A stretch of DNA of 64,000 nt from NCBI GenBank assembly GCA_049614485.1, contig JBMZDR010000002.1, positions 124,001-188,000 of the forward strand. Direction: 5' to 3'. Below the pieces are notes generated by a model that was not told the DNA's origin, searched no databases, and worked only from the letters and a program-made list of their open reading frames with translations. The translations under genes were made by a program, and so were the position numbers. Shown here piece by piece: positions 9,182 to 18,903 of the stretch. The DNA is from GCA-2733415 sp049614485. Its GTDB lineage: Bacteria > Bacteroidota > Bacteroidia > Flavobacteriales > Flavobacteriaceae. Position 1 is the stretch's first letter. Every line of letters starts with the position of its first letter.

Positions 9182-11593
9182 ATGAGCAATACTAACAAAA
9201 TAACCAAAGATATCACTTTTGAAGACTTTAAAAAAGAAGTTTTAAACGACTACACAATTGCTATGACCAGTCGTGAATGTAGTTTGTTAGGACGTCGTGA
9301 AGTTTTAACAGGGAAAGCAAAATTTGGAATATTTGGAGACGGTAAAGAAGTGCCACAATTAGCAATGGCTAAAGCTTTTAAAAACGGTGATTTCCGTTCA
9401 GGATACTATCGTGACCAAACATTTATGATGGCAATTGGAGCTTTAAACATCCAACAGTTTTTCGCAGGCCTATATGGGCATACAGACATTTCTGAAGAAC
9501 CAATGTCTGCAGGAAGACAAATGGGTGGGCATTTTGCAACACATAGTTTAAATGAAGATGGTTCATGGAAAAACTTAACACAACAAAAAAATTCTAGTGC
9601 AGACATCTCTCCTACTGCCGGGCAAATGCCACGTTTATTAGGACTCGCACAAGCTTCTAAAATATACAGAAATGTTGACGGTATTGATACTGAAAAATTT
9701 TCAGTAAATGGCGATGAAATAGCCTGGGGTACAATTGGTAACGCTAGTACAAGTGAAGGGTTGTTTTTTGAAACAATTAATGCCGCAGGAGTTTTACAAG
9801 TGCCGATGGTTATGAATGTATGGGATGATGAATATGGAATTTCTGTACACGCAAAACACCAAACTACAAAAGAAAACATCTCCGAAATCTTAAAAGGGTT
9901 TCAAAGAGATGAGGATAACAACGGTTATGAAATATTTAAAGTAAACGGCTGGGATTACCCTAGTTTAGTTGATGTATATCAACGTGCAGCTACAGTTGCT
10001 CGTAAAGAACATTGCCCCGTTTTAATTCATGTAAATGAATTAACACAACCTCAAGGACATTCAACTTCTGGATCTCATGAACGTTATAAATCTAAAGACA
10101 GACTAGCTTGGGAATCTGAATTTGACTGTATGTCAAAAATGCGTCAATGGATGATTGACAATAACATCTTTACTGATGAAGAAGCTAAAGAAATAGAAAA
10201 GGACATTCAAAAACAAGTTCGTAAAGGAAAACAGGATGCTTGGGCTGCATTTGTAAAACCACAAAAGGAAGAACAAACTGAAGCTGTAGCAGTATTAAAA
10301 TCTGCCGCTACAAACTCAAGCAACAAAGCCTTTATAGAAAAATTAGCTAACGAATTAGAAGGCATCAAAGAACCAATTCGTAAAGAAATATTAGTTGCTA
10401 CCCGTAAAGCATTACGTTATTTAACTACTGAAACTTCAGAAGAAAAATCAACGTTAATCAATTGGGTTGCTAATTATAAAGCTAAAATTCAACCAAAATA
10501 TAGCGCTAATCTGTATTCAGAAAGTAACCTAAGAGCCGAAAACATCAACGCCGAAGCTCCAAAATACAATGCTGATTCAGAACTGGTTGACGCACGTTTA
10601 ATCATGCGTGATAATTTTGACGCCATATTTACAAAGTATCCTGAATCGTTAATTTTCGGTGAAGATGCTGGACACATTGGTGATGTCAACCAAGGTTTGG
10701 AAGGTATGCAAGAAAAGTATGGTGAATTAAGAGTTTCTGACACTGGAATTCGTGAAGCTACCATATTAGGTCAAGGAATAGGAATGGCTATGAGAGGCCT
10801 ACGCCCAATTGCAGAAATTCAGTATTTGGACTATATTTTATACGCACTACAAATCATGTCTGATGATTTGGCAACTTTACAATACCGAACTAACGGAAAA
10901 CAAAAAGCACCGTTAATTATTCGTACAAGAGGACACAGATTAGAAGGTATATGGCATTCTGGTTCACAAATGGGTGGATTGATTCATTTATTAAGAGGCA
11001 TCCATTTATTAGTACCAAGAAACATGACTAAAGCCGCAGGATTCTATAACACATTATTAGAAAGTGATGAGCCAGCAGTAGTAGTTGAATGTTTAAATGG
11101 GTACCGTTTAAAAGAAAAAATGCCAACAAATTTAGGAGAATTCAAAACACCAATTGGGGTGGTTGAAACTGTAAAAGAAGGTGCAGATATTACACTAGTA
11201 TCTTACGGATCTACATTAAGAATTGTTGAGGAAACTGCTAAAGAATTAGCTCAGGTTGGTATTGATGCCGAAGTGATTGATATTCAATCATTACTCCCAT
11301 TTGATATAAATCATGATATTGTAAAATCTGTTCAAAAAACAAACAGATTATTAGTTATAGATGAGGATGTCCCTGGCGGCGCTTCTGCTTATATTTTACA
11401 AGAAATTGTAGAAAAACAAGATGGGTACCGTTATTTAGATAGCAAACCTCAAACTCTAGCTGCTAAAGAACATAGACCAGCATATGGTACAGACGGAGAT
11501 TACTTCTCTAAACCATCATCAGAGGATATTTTTGAAAAAGTATACGACATGATGCATGAAGCAAATCCAAATAAGTTCCCAGCATTGTTTTAA
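9182..11593 (+). CDS. Fused alpha/beta E1 of a branched-chain 2-oxo acid dehydrogenase complex
   Basis: An 803-residue protein joining both E1 subunits. The alpha half (about 1-365) carries the thiamine-diphosphate motif GDEIAWGTIGNASTSEG at 177-193; the beta half (about 465-803) carries FGEDAGHIGDVNQG, the IQYLDYILYALQ helix and the VIDIQSLLPFD element of the transketolase C-terminal domain. A linker of about 100 residues, rich in Lys and Glu, connects them. The enzyme decarboxylates branched-chain 2-oxo acids and reductively acylates the lipoyl arm of E2; fused E1 of this type is common in Flavobacteriia and usually called 2-oxoisovalerate dehydrogenase. The only E2 in the window is at 51.7 kb, so the complex genes are dispersed. 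Single gene between its own promoter and terminator. Confidence 0.88.
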   Translation: MSNTNKITKDITFEDFKKEVLNDYTIAMTSRECSLLGRREVLTGKAKFGIFGDGKEVPQLAMAKAFKNGDFRSGYYRDQTFMMAIGALNIQQFFAGLYGHTDISEEPMSAGRQMGGHFATHSLNEDGSWKNLTQQKNSSADISPTAGQMPRLLGLAQASKIYRNVDGIDTEKFSVNGDEIAWGTIGNASTSEGLFFETINAAGVLQVPMVMNVWDDEYGISVHAKHQTTKENISEILKGFQRDEDNNGYEIFKVNGWDYPSLVDVYQRAATVARKEHCPVLIHVNELTQPQGHSTSGSHERYKSKDRLAWESEFDCMSKMRQWMIDNNIFTDEEAKEIEKDIQKQVRKGKQDAWAAFVKPQKEEQTEAVAVLKSAATNSSNKAFIEKLANELEGIKEPIRKEILVATRKALRYLTTETSEEKSTLINWVANYKAKIQPKYSANLYSESNLRAENINAEAPKYNADSELVDARLIMRDNFDAIFTKYPESLIFGEDAGHIGDVNQGLEGMQEKYGELRVSDTGIREATILGQGIGMAMRGLRPIAEIQYLDYILYALQIMSDDLATLQYRTNGKQKAPLIIRTRGHRLEGIWHSGSQMGGLIHLLRGIHLLVPRNMTKAAGFYNTLLESDEPAVVVECLNGYRLKEKMPTNLGEFKTPIGVVETVKEGADITLVSYGSTLRIVEETAKELAQVGIDAEVIDIQSLLPFDINHDIVKSVQKTNRLLVIDEDVPGGASAYILQEIVEKQDGYRYLDSKPQTLAAKEHRPAYGTDGDYFSKPSSEDIFEKVYDMMHEANPNKFPALF

Positions 11594-11613
11594 AAATCGC
11601 AAGACTATTACAC

Positions 11614-11649
11614 AAAAAAGCTCTAATATTATATTGGAGCTTTTTTTTT
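11614..11649 (+). terminator. Rho-independent terminator of the E1 gene
   Basis: AAAAAAGCTCTAATAT pairs with ATATTGGAGCTTTTTT (one G-U pair), followed by T residues. Confidence 0.8.
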
Positions 11650-11682
11650 GTATCTTTAAATAGTCACTTACTTAAAAACCTT

Positions 11683-13275
11683 ATGCTTACAAAACAAGAA
11701 AAGTCAACTTACCGAAGTGCTTTATTTTGCCACCTTGATGGTATTGCTACGGCAACAACCCTATTTTCATTACATAAGAAAGGAGTTTTAGCATATTTGC
11801 TAGAACACCAAACAATTGAACTTCGAGAACTCTCTGAGAAATTTAATGCCAATACAGGCTACTTAAATGTCGGTTTACGCGTATTGTGTTCTCAGGGTTG
11901 GTTAACTCAAAGCTATAAGAACGGGCATATTTACTTCTCTACCAATACCAATAGTACTCAAGTATTTTCTTTAGCTTACCTATTTGAAGATGCAATAAAC
12001 ACCTTACAATACAGTATTAAATATCCTGAAGATCGCATTGGCGCAGATGCATTTATTGTACTTGACAGCATTTTCAAAAAACTTGAAAACTCATATGGTA
12101 TTACCAATCCAAACACAATTGAACAACAGATATTAACTCATATTGAAGGCCTTGTAATAGCGCCAATAATTGTAATGTTAGGAGTTAATGGGATGTTTCA
12201 CAAGTATTTTATGGAAGCCTCTTTCAGCGCACAAGAATACCATAAAGACCCGGAAAGTTTTAAAAAAATATTAGACTTTTTTGTACATCTAAAATGGTTT
12301 ACTAAAAAGAAAGATACCTACCAGTTTACCAATAAAGGTCTGTTTTTTGCAAAACGAGCAAGTGCTTATGGTGTAACGGTATCTTATTTACCTACATTTT
12401 ATCAATTAGATAATTTATTATTTGGTAACCCTCTAGTGTTGCAATCAACAAGCAATGAACCCGAAAAGCATGTGCATCGTGAAATGAATGTTTGGGGAAG
12501 TGGTGGTGCACACAGTACGTACTTCAAGGTTGTTGATGAAATTATCATTAACATATTCAACAAACCAATTGAAGAACAACCCAAAGGTATTTTAGACATG
12601 GGTTGTGGTAACGGGGCCTTTATTCAGCATATTTTTGATGTGATAGAACACCAAACTTTAAGAGGAAAGTTTTTAGACGATCATCCGTTATTATTAGTTG
12701 GTGCTGATTTTAACCAAGCGGCACTAAAAGTGACACGTGCAAATTTGATAAAAGCCGATATTTGGGCAAAAGTGATTTGGGGTGATATTGGAAAACCAGA
12801 ACTACTTGCATCAGACTTAAATGAAAACTATAATATTGAACTCAAAGACCTCTTAAATGTAAGAACATTTTTAGATCACAACCGTATATGGGACACTCCT
12901 AAACAGCCTACTGGACGACAGAGTAGCTCAACCGGAGCGTACACCTATAAAGGCAACCATATTAGCAATAGCCTAGTTGAAGATTCGTTATTAGAACATT
13001 TATTAAAATGGAAGCCTTACACTGAAAAATTCGGACTTTTAGTCATAGAGCTCCATACAGTAAAACCCGAATTGGTTTCAAAAAACATTGGAAAAACTGC
13101 TGCTACGGCATACGATGCTACACACGGTTACTCTGACCAATTCATATTAGAATTGGATGTGTTTCATAAAATTGCCAAAGAAGCTGGGTTATACCCCGAT
13201 GACAAATACACCGCTAAATTCCCTAATAACGAATTAGCAACTGTTAGTGTGAACTTATTAAAAGGAAACAATTAA
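11683..13275 (+). CDS. SAM-dependent methyltransferase with two winged-helix-like modules (possibly AprA-MT2-like)
   Basis: A 530-residue cytosolic protein. The Rossmann SAM motif I is LDMGCGNGAF at residues 304-313, with a motif II acidic residue in LLLVGADFNQAAL about 35 residues later. Residues about 25-95 form a winged-helix-like module (LRELSEKFNANTGYLNVGLRVLCSQGWL), as in O-methyltransferase dimerisation domains, and residues about 185-225 look like a second such module (FKKILDFFVHLKWF...YQFTNKGLFF). The long insertion with VRTFLDHNRIW reminds me of methyltransferases related to the AprA/MT2 type of natural-product synthases, but that is a family impression and not proven. No biosynthetic genes surround it, so the substrate is unknown. 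Own leader after the E1 terminator. Confidence 0.7.
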   Translation: MLTKQEKSTYRSALFCHLDGIATATTLFSLHKKGVLAYLLEHQTIELRELSEKFNANTGYLNVGLRVLCSQGWLTQSYKNGHIYFSTNTNSTQVFSLAYLFEDAINTLQYSIKYPEDRIGADAFIVLDSIFKKLENSYGITNPNTIEQQILTHIEGLVIAPIIVMLGVNGMFHKYFMEASFSAQEYHKDPESFKKILDFFVHLKWFTKKKDTYQFTNKGLFFAKRASAYGVTVSYLPTFYQLDNLLFGNPLVLQSTSNEPEKHVHREMNVWGSGGAHSTYFKVVDEIIINIFNKPIEEQPKGILDMGCGNGAFIQHIFDVIEHQTLRGKFLDDHPLLLVGADFNQAALKVTRANLIKADIWAKVIWGDIGKPELLASDLNENYNIELKDLLNVRTFLDHNRIWDTPKQPTGRQSSSTGAYTYKGNHISNSLVEDSLLEHLLKWKPYTEKFGLLVIELHTVKPELVSKNIGKTAATAYDATHGYSDQFILELDVFHKIAKEAGLYPDDKYTAKFPNNELATVSVNLLKGNN

Positions 13276-13616
13276 TCTATTGGCCTTCTTGTAAACCAAC
13301 TAACTTAATGACAACTGACAATAGAGCAACGAAATTGCTTTACACTCATGACTTATAAGAGACACATAAATATCGATGGTATATATCAATTAATAATTCT
13401 GAACTATCAATTAATAAAAGATACGACACTGCTGTCTTTATTTTAGCAGCAATTATAGTCTATAAAAGAATACTAATATAAATTGTACATCAGCATACAC
13501 GCGTGAATTTAATATTTATTAAATTAGTTTTTTATCTGGTTTTTAGACAAAAAATATAATATTTAACTAGAGGCACTCCTAGTTTATAATCTTTTAAAAC
13601 AAACAGAAATCACACA
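13276..13616. other. 341-base intergenic region with palindromes, no gene seen
   Basis: No credible ORF, tRNA or conserved RNA is visible. It holds an AT palindrome, AATTTAAT (13506-13513) with ATTAAATT (13518-13525), and a short hairpin ACTAG...CTAGT near 13567-13584, about 35 bases before the permease ATG. The latter could be part of the permease leader. No clear -7 box was found. Confidence 0.4.
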
Positions 13617-14897
13617 ATGAATAACAAAATTCAACTTAAAGATGCTATTGCCATAGGTATTGGAGGTATGGTTGGAGGTGGAATATTTGCCGTATTAGGG
13701 CTTGCGGTATCACTTGCCAAAGGAGGAACTCCCATCGCTTTTTTATTTGCAGGAATTGTTGCTCTTATAACATCATACAGCTACGTAAAACTATCAAAAA
13801 AATATCCCGATAGTGGTGGAACCGTAAACTTTATTAACCAAGGTTTTGGAAAAACAATATTTAGTGGAGCTATAAACAATTTGCTATGGTTAAGTTATAT
13901 TGTAATGCTATCACTTTATGCTTCTGCATTTGGCTCATATGCTTCAAATCTTTGGGAAATTACACAAAACAAAACCGTTAATTTTCATATTTACGCCAGT
14001 AGTATTATCCTGCTAGCAACTGCAATAAATTATTACAGTATTAAAGTAGTTGGTAAAATTGAATCGTACGCAGTTATAATTAAACTTATTATTCTAATTG
14101 GTTTTATCGCTATTGGAGCCTATGGACTTATAGGGAATACTAATTTAGAACAATTGGCTGTAACAAATTGGGAAACTCCATTTAAACTGTTTGCCGGAGG
14201 AATGGTTATTTTTGTAGCCTATGAAGGGTTTGAGCTCATTGCAAATGCAGCGCCAGATATCATAAACCCCGAAAAAAACATTCCTAAAGCCTACTATTTC
14301 TCTGTTATATTTGTCATTATTCTGTATATTACAATTGCATTTGTAACAGTAGGTTCACTACCATTTGAACAGATTTCAAATGCGAAAGACTATGTATTGG
14401 CTGAAGCTGCCAAACCCATGCTAGGGCAAACTGGCTTTACAATAATTACTATTGCAGCATTGATTTCTACATTTTCAGCAATTAACGCTTCTTTGTATGG
14501 AGGGAGTAAGGTAAATTATGAAATTGCAGAAGATGATGAATTACCACATCACTTTTTAGCAAAATTTTGGGGACAACCTATTGGGTTATTAATCACATCT
14601 GTAGCAACATTAATTTTAGTGAATTTTTTAACGCTTGAAAGCATATCTACAACTGGGAGTATTGGTTTTATATTGATTTTTGGAATTGTTAATCTTGTTG
14701 GATTTAAATTAGCAAAACAAACAGGCAGTAATAAGACCCTTCCTATTTCAGGCTTTATTTTATGTATGGTTGCAGTAGTTATTTTAATTAATCAACAAAT
14801 ACAAACAAATCTTACTGGAGTTTATGTTGCTTTAAGCATAATCCTATTTTGTTTTGTCCTAGAGTGGCTGTATAAAAGATTAGAAAAAAAGGATTAA
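13617..14897 (+). CDS. APC superfamily amino-acid permease
   Basis: A 426-residue inner-membrane transporter with about 12 hydrophobic segments. The first helix carries the family signature IAIGIGGMVGGGIFAVLGLA, the unwound helix that binds the amino-acid backbone; a second landmark is VAYEGFELIANAAPDIINPEKNIP in TM6 and the following loop. The length is typical for the APC family (compare YfnA/cationic or basic amino-acid permeases). Substrate cannot be assigned. It is monocistronic and convergent with the SulP operon, the two being separated by a 342-base gap with a large hairpin. Confidence 0.88.
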   Translation: MNNKIQLKDAIAIGIGGMVGGGIFAVLGLAVSLAKGGTPIAFLFAGIVALITSYSYVKLSKKYPDSGGTVNFINQGFGKTIFSGAINNLLWLSYIVMLSLYASAFGSYASNLWEITQNKTVNFHIYASSIILLATAINYYSIKVVGKIESYAVIIKLIILIGFIAIGAYGLIGNTNLEQLAVTNWETPFKLFAGGMVIFVAYEGFELIANAAPDIINPEKNIPKAYYFSVIFVIILYITIAFVTVGSLPFEQISNAKDYVLAEAAKPMLGQTGFTIITIAALISTFSAINASLYGGSKVNYEIAEDDELPHHFLAKFWGQPIGLLITSVATLILVNFLTLESISTTGSIGFILIFGIVNLVGFKLAKQTGSNKTLPISGFILCMVAVVILINQQIQTNLTGVYVALSIILFCFVLEWLYKRLEKKD

Positions 14898-15123
14898 ATC
14901 AGATAGTAACTAATAAAAACCCTAAAAAGGCACTATTACATTTATACTCGAAATTTTTCATTTCCTTCTTTGGGTACAATGCATTAACTAGAAAGGTTGT
15001 AAAAAAATGAGAGCGCTAAAACCACTTTTTATAACTGCACTCATATTAATTAAAAACTATTAGATAACTGTTTAGGCGAATTTGACAAAGCAACCAAGCA
15101 GTTGTTGTAAATACACCAAAAAG

Positions 15124-15184
15124 AAATTGTGACTTTGTTGTATATCATTTCCATTAAGGAAATTTTACAACAAAGTCACAATTT
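15124..15184 (-). terminator. Long perfect hairpin downstream of the usp-sulP operon
   Basis: The 19-base arm AAATTGTGACTTTGTTGTA (15124-15142) pairs perfectly with the arm at 15166-15184, and an inner TTTCC/GGAAA stem closes the loop around ATTAA. Read on the minus strand it follows the sulP stop by about 55 bases and is followed by CTTTTTGG, so a terminator is plausible, though the stem is unusually long and AT-rich. The rest of the 14898-15239 gap holds nothing recognisable. Confidence 0.65.
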
Positions 15185-15239
15185 TACACCCACAAAAACT
15201 TTGTGAATTATAATCAATAGTTACAACAGTAATATCTGT

Positions 15240-16916
15240 TTAAACTCCTGCCAATTCTCTAACGTTTAAAATATTTGAAGGAATTTTAGTACCATTACTA
15301 ACGCCTTTTGGCGAAATTGGTTTTCCTGTATCAGACACTATAGAGGTAACATGAGATCCTGAGTTTTCTATTTTATATTCTTTTCTAAAGCCTATAAAAT
15401 CTACCGTAATATGACGTTCTTTTGAACCTTCATTCACAAACTCTTTTATCATCTGAAGCACATCATGATCTATATAAACTGTACTTGAGGCATCAAGTAT
15501 AATTTTACAGCCTTCAGGTAAATGCGCAAAAGTTTGCTTTATTGCAGCTTTGTTTAAAAATGAAACTTCTTGCGCCAATTCCATGTAAATTGTTTCTCCT
15601 TCATTATAATTCTCTTTTTTGAAGAAGTACGCTAACTTTACATTTCCACGTAAAATAAAGTAAATACTTACTGCCAACCCTATACCTACACCAATCAGTA
15701 AATCTGTCATTACAATCGCTACAATTGTTACAACAAAAGGTATAAACTGAAATTTTTTACTATTCTGCCACATGTTAATAAACTTTTGAGGACTTGCTAA
15801 CTTATACCCTACTACCAATAATATGGCTGCTAATGAAGCCAAAGGTATTTTGTTTAATAAAAATGGAATTGCAATTACTGCAGCCATTAAAAATAAACCA
15901 TGTGATATTGCTGCTATTTTAGTTTTCCCTCCAGAATTTACATTTGCCGAAGTTCTAACAATCACAGATGTAACAGGAATTCCTCCTATCAAACAACTAA
16001 GCATGTTTCCAACACCTTGTGCCTTAAGCTCTCTATTCGTATTTGTATAGCGCTTTAGAGGGTCCATTTTATCAGCAGCCTCAATACACAATAAAGTTTC
16101 AATACTTGCTACAGCTGCAATAGTTATAGCCACAACCCATATTTCTGTGTTCGCAATTTGAGAAAAATCTGGAAGACTAAACTGATTCCAGAATTGTGTC
16201 ATAGATTCTGGAACAGGAAGACTCACCAAATGGTCTTGACTTATTGCAAGAGATGAACCAGATGCCTTAAATATTTCATTAATTGAAACACCTGCCAACA
16301 CAGCAACTAATGCACCAGGTACAGACTTCATTCTCATTAAAAAAGGCACTTTCATAAATGCGATAAGAATTGCTAGTGATACCAATACTACAATAACTGC
16401 TCCTGGGTGAATAAAGTTAATTGTATTTGCTAAAGTTGTAAATATTTGATGATCACCTGCGGCGTTTATGAAAAAATAATCACCTTCGTGCATTTCATCA
16501 AATCCTACAGCATGAGGCAGTTGTGATAAAATAATTATGATTCCAATAGCGGCCAACATTCCTTCTATTACATTTGATGGTAAGTAGTTTGAAATTACAC
16601 CTGCTTTAATAAATCCTAAGATAATTTGGATAACCCCAGCTAGAAATCCAGCTAATAAAAAAGCTTCAAAAGACCCTAAACTTGCAATTGCAGCTAGAAC
16701 AATAGCAGTTAATCCAGCAGCTGGACCAGAAACACTTAACTGTGAACCACTTAATGCACCAACAACTATTCCTGCTACAACACCTGAAATAATACCTGAA
16801 AATAATGGGGCTCCACTTGCAAGAGCTATACCCAGACACAACGGAAGTGCTACTAGGAAAACAACCAGACCTGATTTGATGTCTGATTTTAAATATTTTG
16901 TTGAAATTTTCTCCAT
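15240..16916 (-). CDS. SulP family anion transporter with C-terminal STAS domain
   Basis: A 558-residue inner-membrane protein. Residues about 10-410 form the 14-helix UraA-like transport domain with the SulP signatures PLCLGIALASGAPLFSGI and GSQLSVSGPAAGLTAIV in the first part and IGGIPVTSVIVRTSANVNSGG near residue 320. A STAS domain follows (about 430-540, with CKIILDASSTVYIDHDVL). SulP members carry sulfate, bicarbonate or other anions, usually with sodium or protons; bacterial bicarbonate-type SulPs often neighbour a carbonic anhydrase, and none is seen here. It is the second gene of an operon, 35 bases behind a universal-stress-type gene, a pairing that suggests regulation of transport by nucleotide or energy status. 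Confidence 0.9.
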   Translation of the reverse strand: MEKISTKYLKSDIKSGLVVFLVALPLCLGIALASGAPLFSGIISGVVAGIVVGALSGSQLSVSGPAAGLTAIVLAAIASLGSFEAFLLAGFLAGVIQIILGFIKAGVISNYLPSNVIEGMLAAIGIIIILSQLPHAVGFDEMHEGDYFFINAAGDHQIFTTLANTINFIHPGAVIVVLVSLAILIAFMKVPFLMRMKSVPGALVAVLAGVSINEIFKASGSSLAISQDHLVSLPVPESMTQFWNQFSLPDFSQIANTEIWVVAITIAAVASIETLLCIEAADKMDPLKRYTNTNRELKAQGVGNMLSCLIGGIPVTSVIVRTSANVNSGGKTKIAAISHGLFLMAAVIAIPFLLNKIPLASLAAILLVVGYKLASPQKFINMWQNSKKFQFIPFVVTIVAIVMTDLLIGVGIGLAVSIYFILRGNVKLAYFFKKENYNEGETIYMELAQEVSFLNKAAIKQTFAHLPEGCKIILDASSTVYIDHDVLQMIKEFVNEGSKERHITVDFIGFRKEYKIENSGSHVTSIVSDTGKPISPKGVSNGTKIPSNILNVRELAGV

Positions 16917-16951
16917 CTTATTTATAAATTATATTTAATTTTTTGTGTTGA

Positions 16952-17434
16952 TTACAGATTTAAAATTTTCGTTAATGAAAACTTCTTCTGTGTAGTTTCT
17001 TCTGAAAACTTAACAGGAACTTCAATAACATTTTTTACGTTTTTTTTAATTAGCTTTGTTGTATCAAACCATTTACTATCCTTACAATACAGTACTTTTT
17101 GCTCGGGAACAACCGCATCTTCAACATTAATTTTTTCTAAAAAATTCTGGAAAGCTAATGAGTTAACACCTGTAAACAATTCAAAAGAAATAGCTTCAAT
17201 ATTATTTTTATACTCTAATAAAATACGCCGTTGCGTTTCTTTAAATTTACTACTAAAGTTTTTTCGTATTTGTTCTTTTTCCTGGAAATGTGCAATCCCC
17301 CAACGTGTATCAGGCAACCTATACCCTGCAACAAACTTTATATCAAGCTTGGTGTCTGGAAAGTTCAAAACCACGTATTCAATAAGCTGTAATGATTCAA
17401 CAGTAAAATCTGTAGGAATAAGTATTTTTCTCAT
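16952..17434 (-). CDS. Universal stress protein (UspA)-like protein
   Basis: A 160-residue cytosolic protein starting MRKILIPTDFTVESLQLIEYV, the first beta strand and helix of the UspA fold. The ATP-binding loop G-X2-G-X9-G(S/T) typical of nucleotide-binding Usp proteins is not clear, so this may be a non-ATP-binding member. It is the promoter-proximal gene of the usp-sulP pair, and its -7 box TATGTTTG lies 16 bases upstream. A dedicated role with the SulP transporter is inferred from the operon only. Confidence 0.7.
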   Translation of the reverse strand: MRKILIPTDFTVESLQLIEYVVLNFPDTKLDIKFVAGYRLPDTRWGIAHFQEKEQIRKNFSSKFKETQRRILLEYKNNIEAISFELFTGVNSLAFQNFLEKINVEDAVVPEQKVLYCKDSKWFDTTKLIKKNVKNVIEVPVKFSEETTQKKFSLTKILNL

Positions 17435-17450
17435 TTTTATAACTTTTGAA

Positions 17451-17458
17451 CAAACATA
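17451..17458 (-). promoter_or_regulatory. -7 box (TATGTTTG) of the usp-sulP operon
   Basis: On the minus strand TATGTTTG lies 16 bases upstream of the usp ATG (17434), predicting a leader of about 10 bases. No well-placed -33 TTG. Confidence 0.5.
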
Positions 17459-17517
17459 ACTGTCTGTTGTTAGAGTCGTATAAGAGCGACATTAAAATGA
17501 GATTAGAATTTTATTGG

Positions 17518-18897
17518 CTAAATATTATAGCTGTTTTTATTGGGTAATCTAATTTTCACAATGGTTCCTTTATTTATTTGAGAAACAACATTTATAGTTC
17601 CTGAATGCATTTTAATAATACGATAGGCAAGCGGAAGCCCAAACCCAAACCCTTCAATATTTCTAACATTAGAAGCTCTAAAAAAAGGTTCATAAATATT
17701 CTTTAATTCATCCTGAGGTATACCAACACCTTTATCTTTAATAATAAGTACAATAGTGTCTGTTTCCGAAAGTATTTTAACTGTAACAGTTTTATTACTT
17801 GAAAACTTACAGGCATTTTCCATAATGTTACTTAACGCAAGGCTTAAAAGAGATTCACTACCCATTAGCGTAATAGCTTCTTCACTTTCTGGCAACGCTT
17901 CAAAATCTAATTCAATATTATTATTTGGTATGGAAACATCAATAGTCTGTTTAATATACAAGACCATTTCATCAAGGCGTATAGGTTCTATTAAAAATCC
18001 TTTAGAATCAAAATCTGTTTGTGCAAGTTTTAATAATCCGTTTACTAAAAAATCAAGACGTGATGCTTCAAGGTCAATATTTTTAAGAATGGCGTGGTAT
18101 TCCTCATTACTTCTAGATTTGTTGAGAGCAATCTCGGTTTGCCCTAAAATTGCTGTAAGAGGGTTTCTAAGTTCATGTGATGCATTATTAACAAAATTAC
18201 TTTGCAAGTCGAAAGATATTTGCAACCGGTCTAACATATTGTTAAAAGTTTTTGCCAATTGCCCTAACTCATCTTTACCATTTGCCGTGTTTAAACGTTG
18301 TGATAAATTTTCTGCACGAATTAAATTAACATCTTTAATTATTTTAGAAATAGGACTCAATGCTTGTTGTGCGTAATATCTTCCTAAAATAAAAATAAAA
18401 AGAATACTTATAAAAAATGCTGTGATAAGCGTATTCCTTAAATTGTCAAGCTTTCCAAATCCATAAAGGTCTGTTGCAGAAAGTACAACAATAAAATCTC
18501 CATTTTTATCATGATATAGTAAACCTGTATAGTAATAATCACCAAGCTTTAACTCTGCGTATTCTTCAGTAAATATGTTTTGAAAAAAACTGCTAGGCAA
18601 GGTTTTATCTAGCTTCTTTAAAGGTTTTTTTAGCTTAGCATCAACAGGGTAAATAACCTCTTTCTCATTGGGTAATGTTTGTAAATGACGAATTCTAATA
18701 TCATCATAAATATCCATATTTAAATCATCACCTTCTAAATAGGCTTGTGCAGCAATCGTTGCTCTTTGACTTAAGCGTAGATAAAATTCACTTTCTGTGT
18801 ATTTTTTTGAATTATAGTAAATAAGTATAAATATACCTGTTAAGAACAAACTGGTAAGTACTATAAAAATAGATGTAATTTTTGTTCTTAATTGCAT
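17518..18897 (-). CDS. Sensor histidine kinase (HAMP, HisKA, HATPase_c)
   Basis: A 459-residue two-pass inner-membrane kinase. TM1 spans about 8-28, a periplasmic sensor of about 125 residues follows, TM2 is about 156-172, and a HAMP linker covers about 175-228. The phospho-accepting histidine is H241 in NNASHELRNPLTAI. The ATP lid has the N box at N361 (NIMENACKFSSN), G1 at 388-394 (DKGVGIP) and G2 at 416-421 (GFGFGL). All catalytic residues are present. The layout resembles CusS/ArlS-type sensors of metals or envelope stress, but the signal is unknown. It lies 6 bases behind its response regulator in one transcript. Confidence 0.93.
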   Translation of the reverse strand: MQLRTKITSIFIVLTSLFLTGIFILIYYNSKKYTESEFYLRLSQRATIAAQAYLEGDDLNMDIYDDIRIRHLQTLPNEKEVIYPVDAKLKKPLKKLDKTLPSSFFQNIFTEEYAELKLGDYYYTGLLYHDKNGDFIVVLSATDLYGFGKLDNLRNTLITAFFISILFIFILGRYYAQQALSPISKIIKDVNLIRAENLSQRLNTANGKDELGQLAKTFNNMLDRLQISFDLQSNFVNNASHELRNPLTAILGQTEIALNKSRSNEEYHAILKNIDLEASRLDFLVNGLLKLAQTDFDSKGFLIEPIRLDEMVLYIKQTIDVSIPNNNIELDFEALPESEEAITLMGSESLLSLALSNIMENACKFSSNKTVTVKILSETDTIVLIIKDKGVGIPQDELKNIYEPFFRASNVRNIEGFGFGLPLAYRIIKMHSGTINVVSQINKGTIVKIRLPNKNSYNI

Positions 18898-18903
18898 AAT
18901 TGA

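Noticed and set aside
13276..13616. tRNA or small RNA gene in the 341-base gap
   Set aside because: No cloverleaf, no CCA-end context and no GC-rich conserved stretch were visible.
15823..16050. 75-residue plus-strand ORF inside sulP
   Set aside because: It is the antisense shadow of conserved SulP transmembrane segments.
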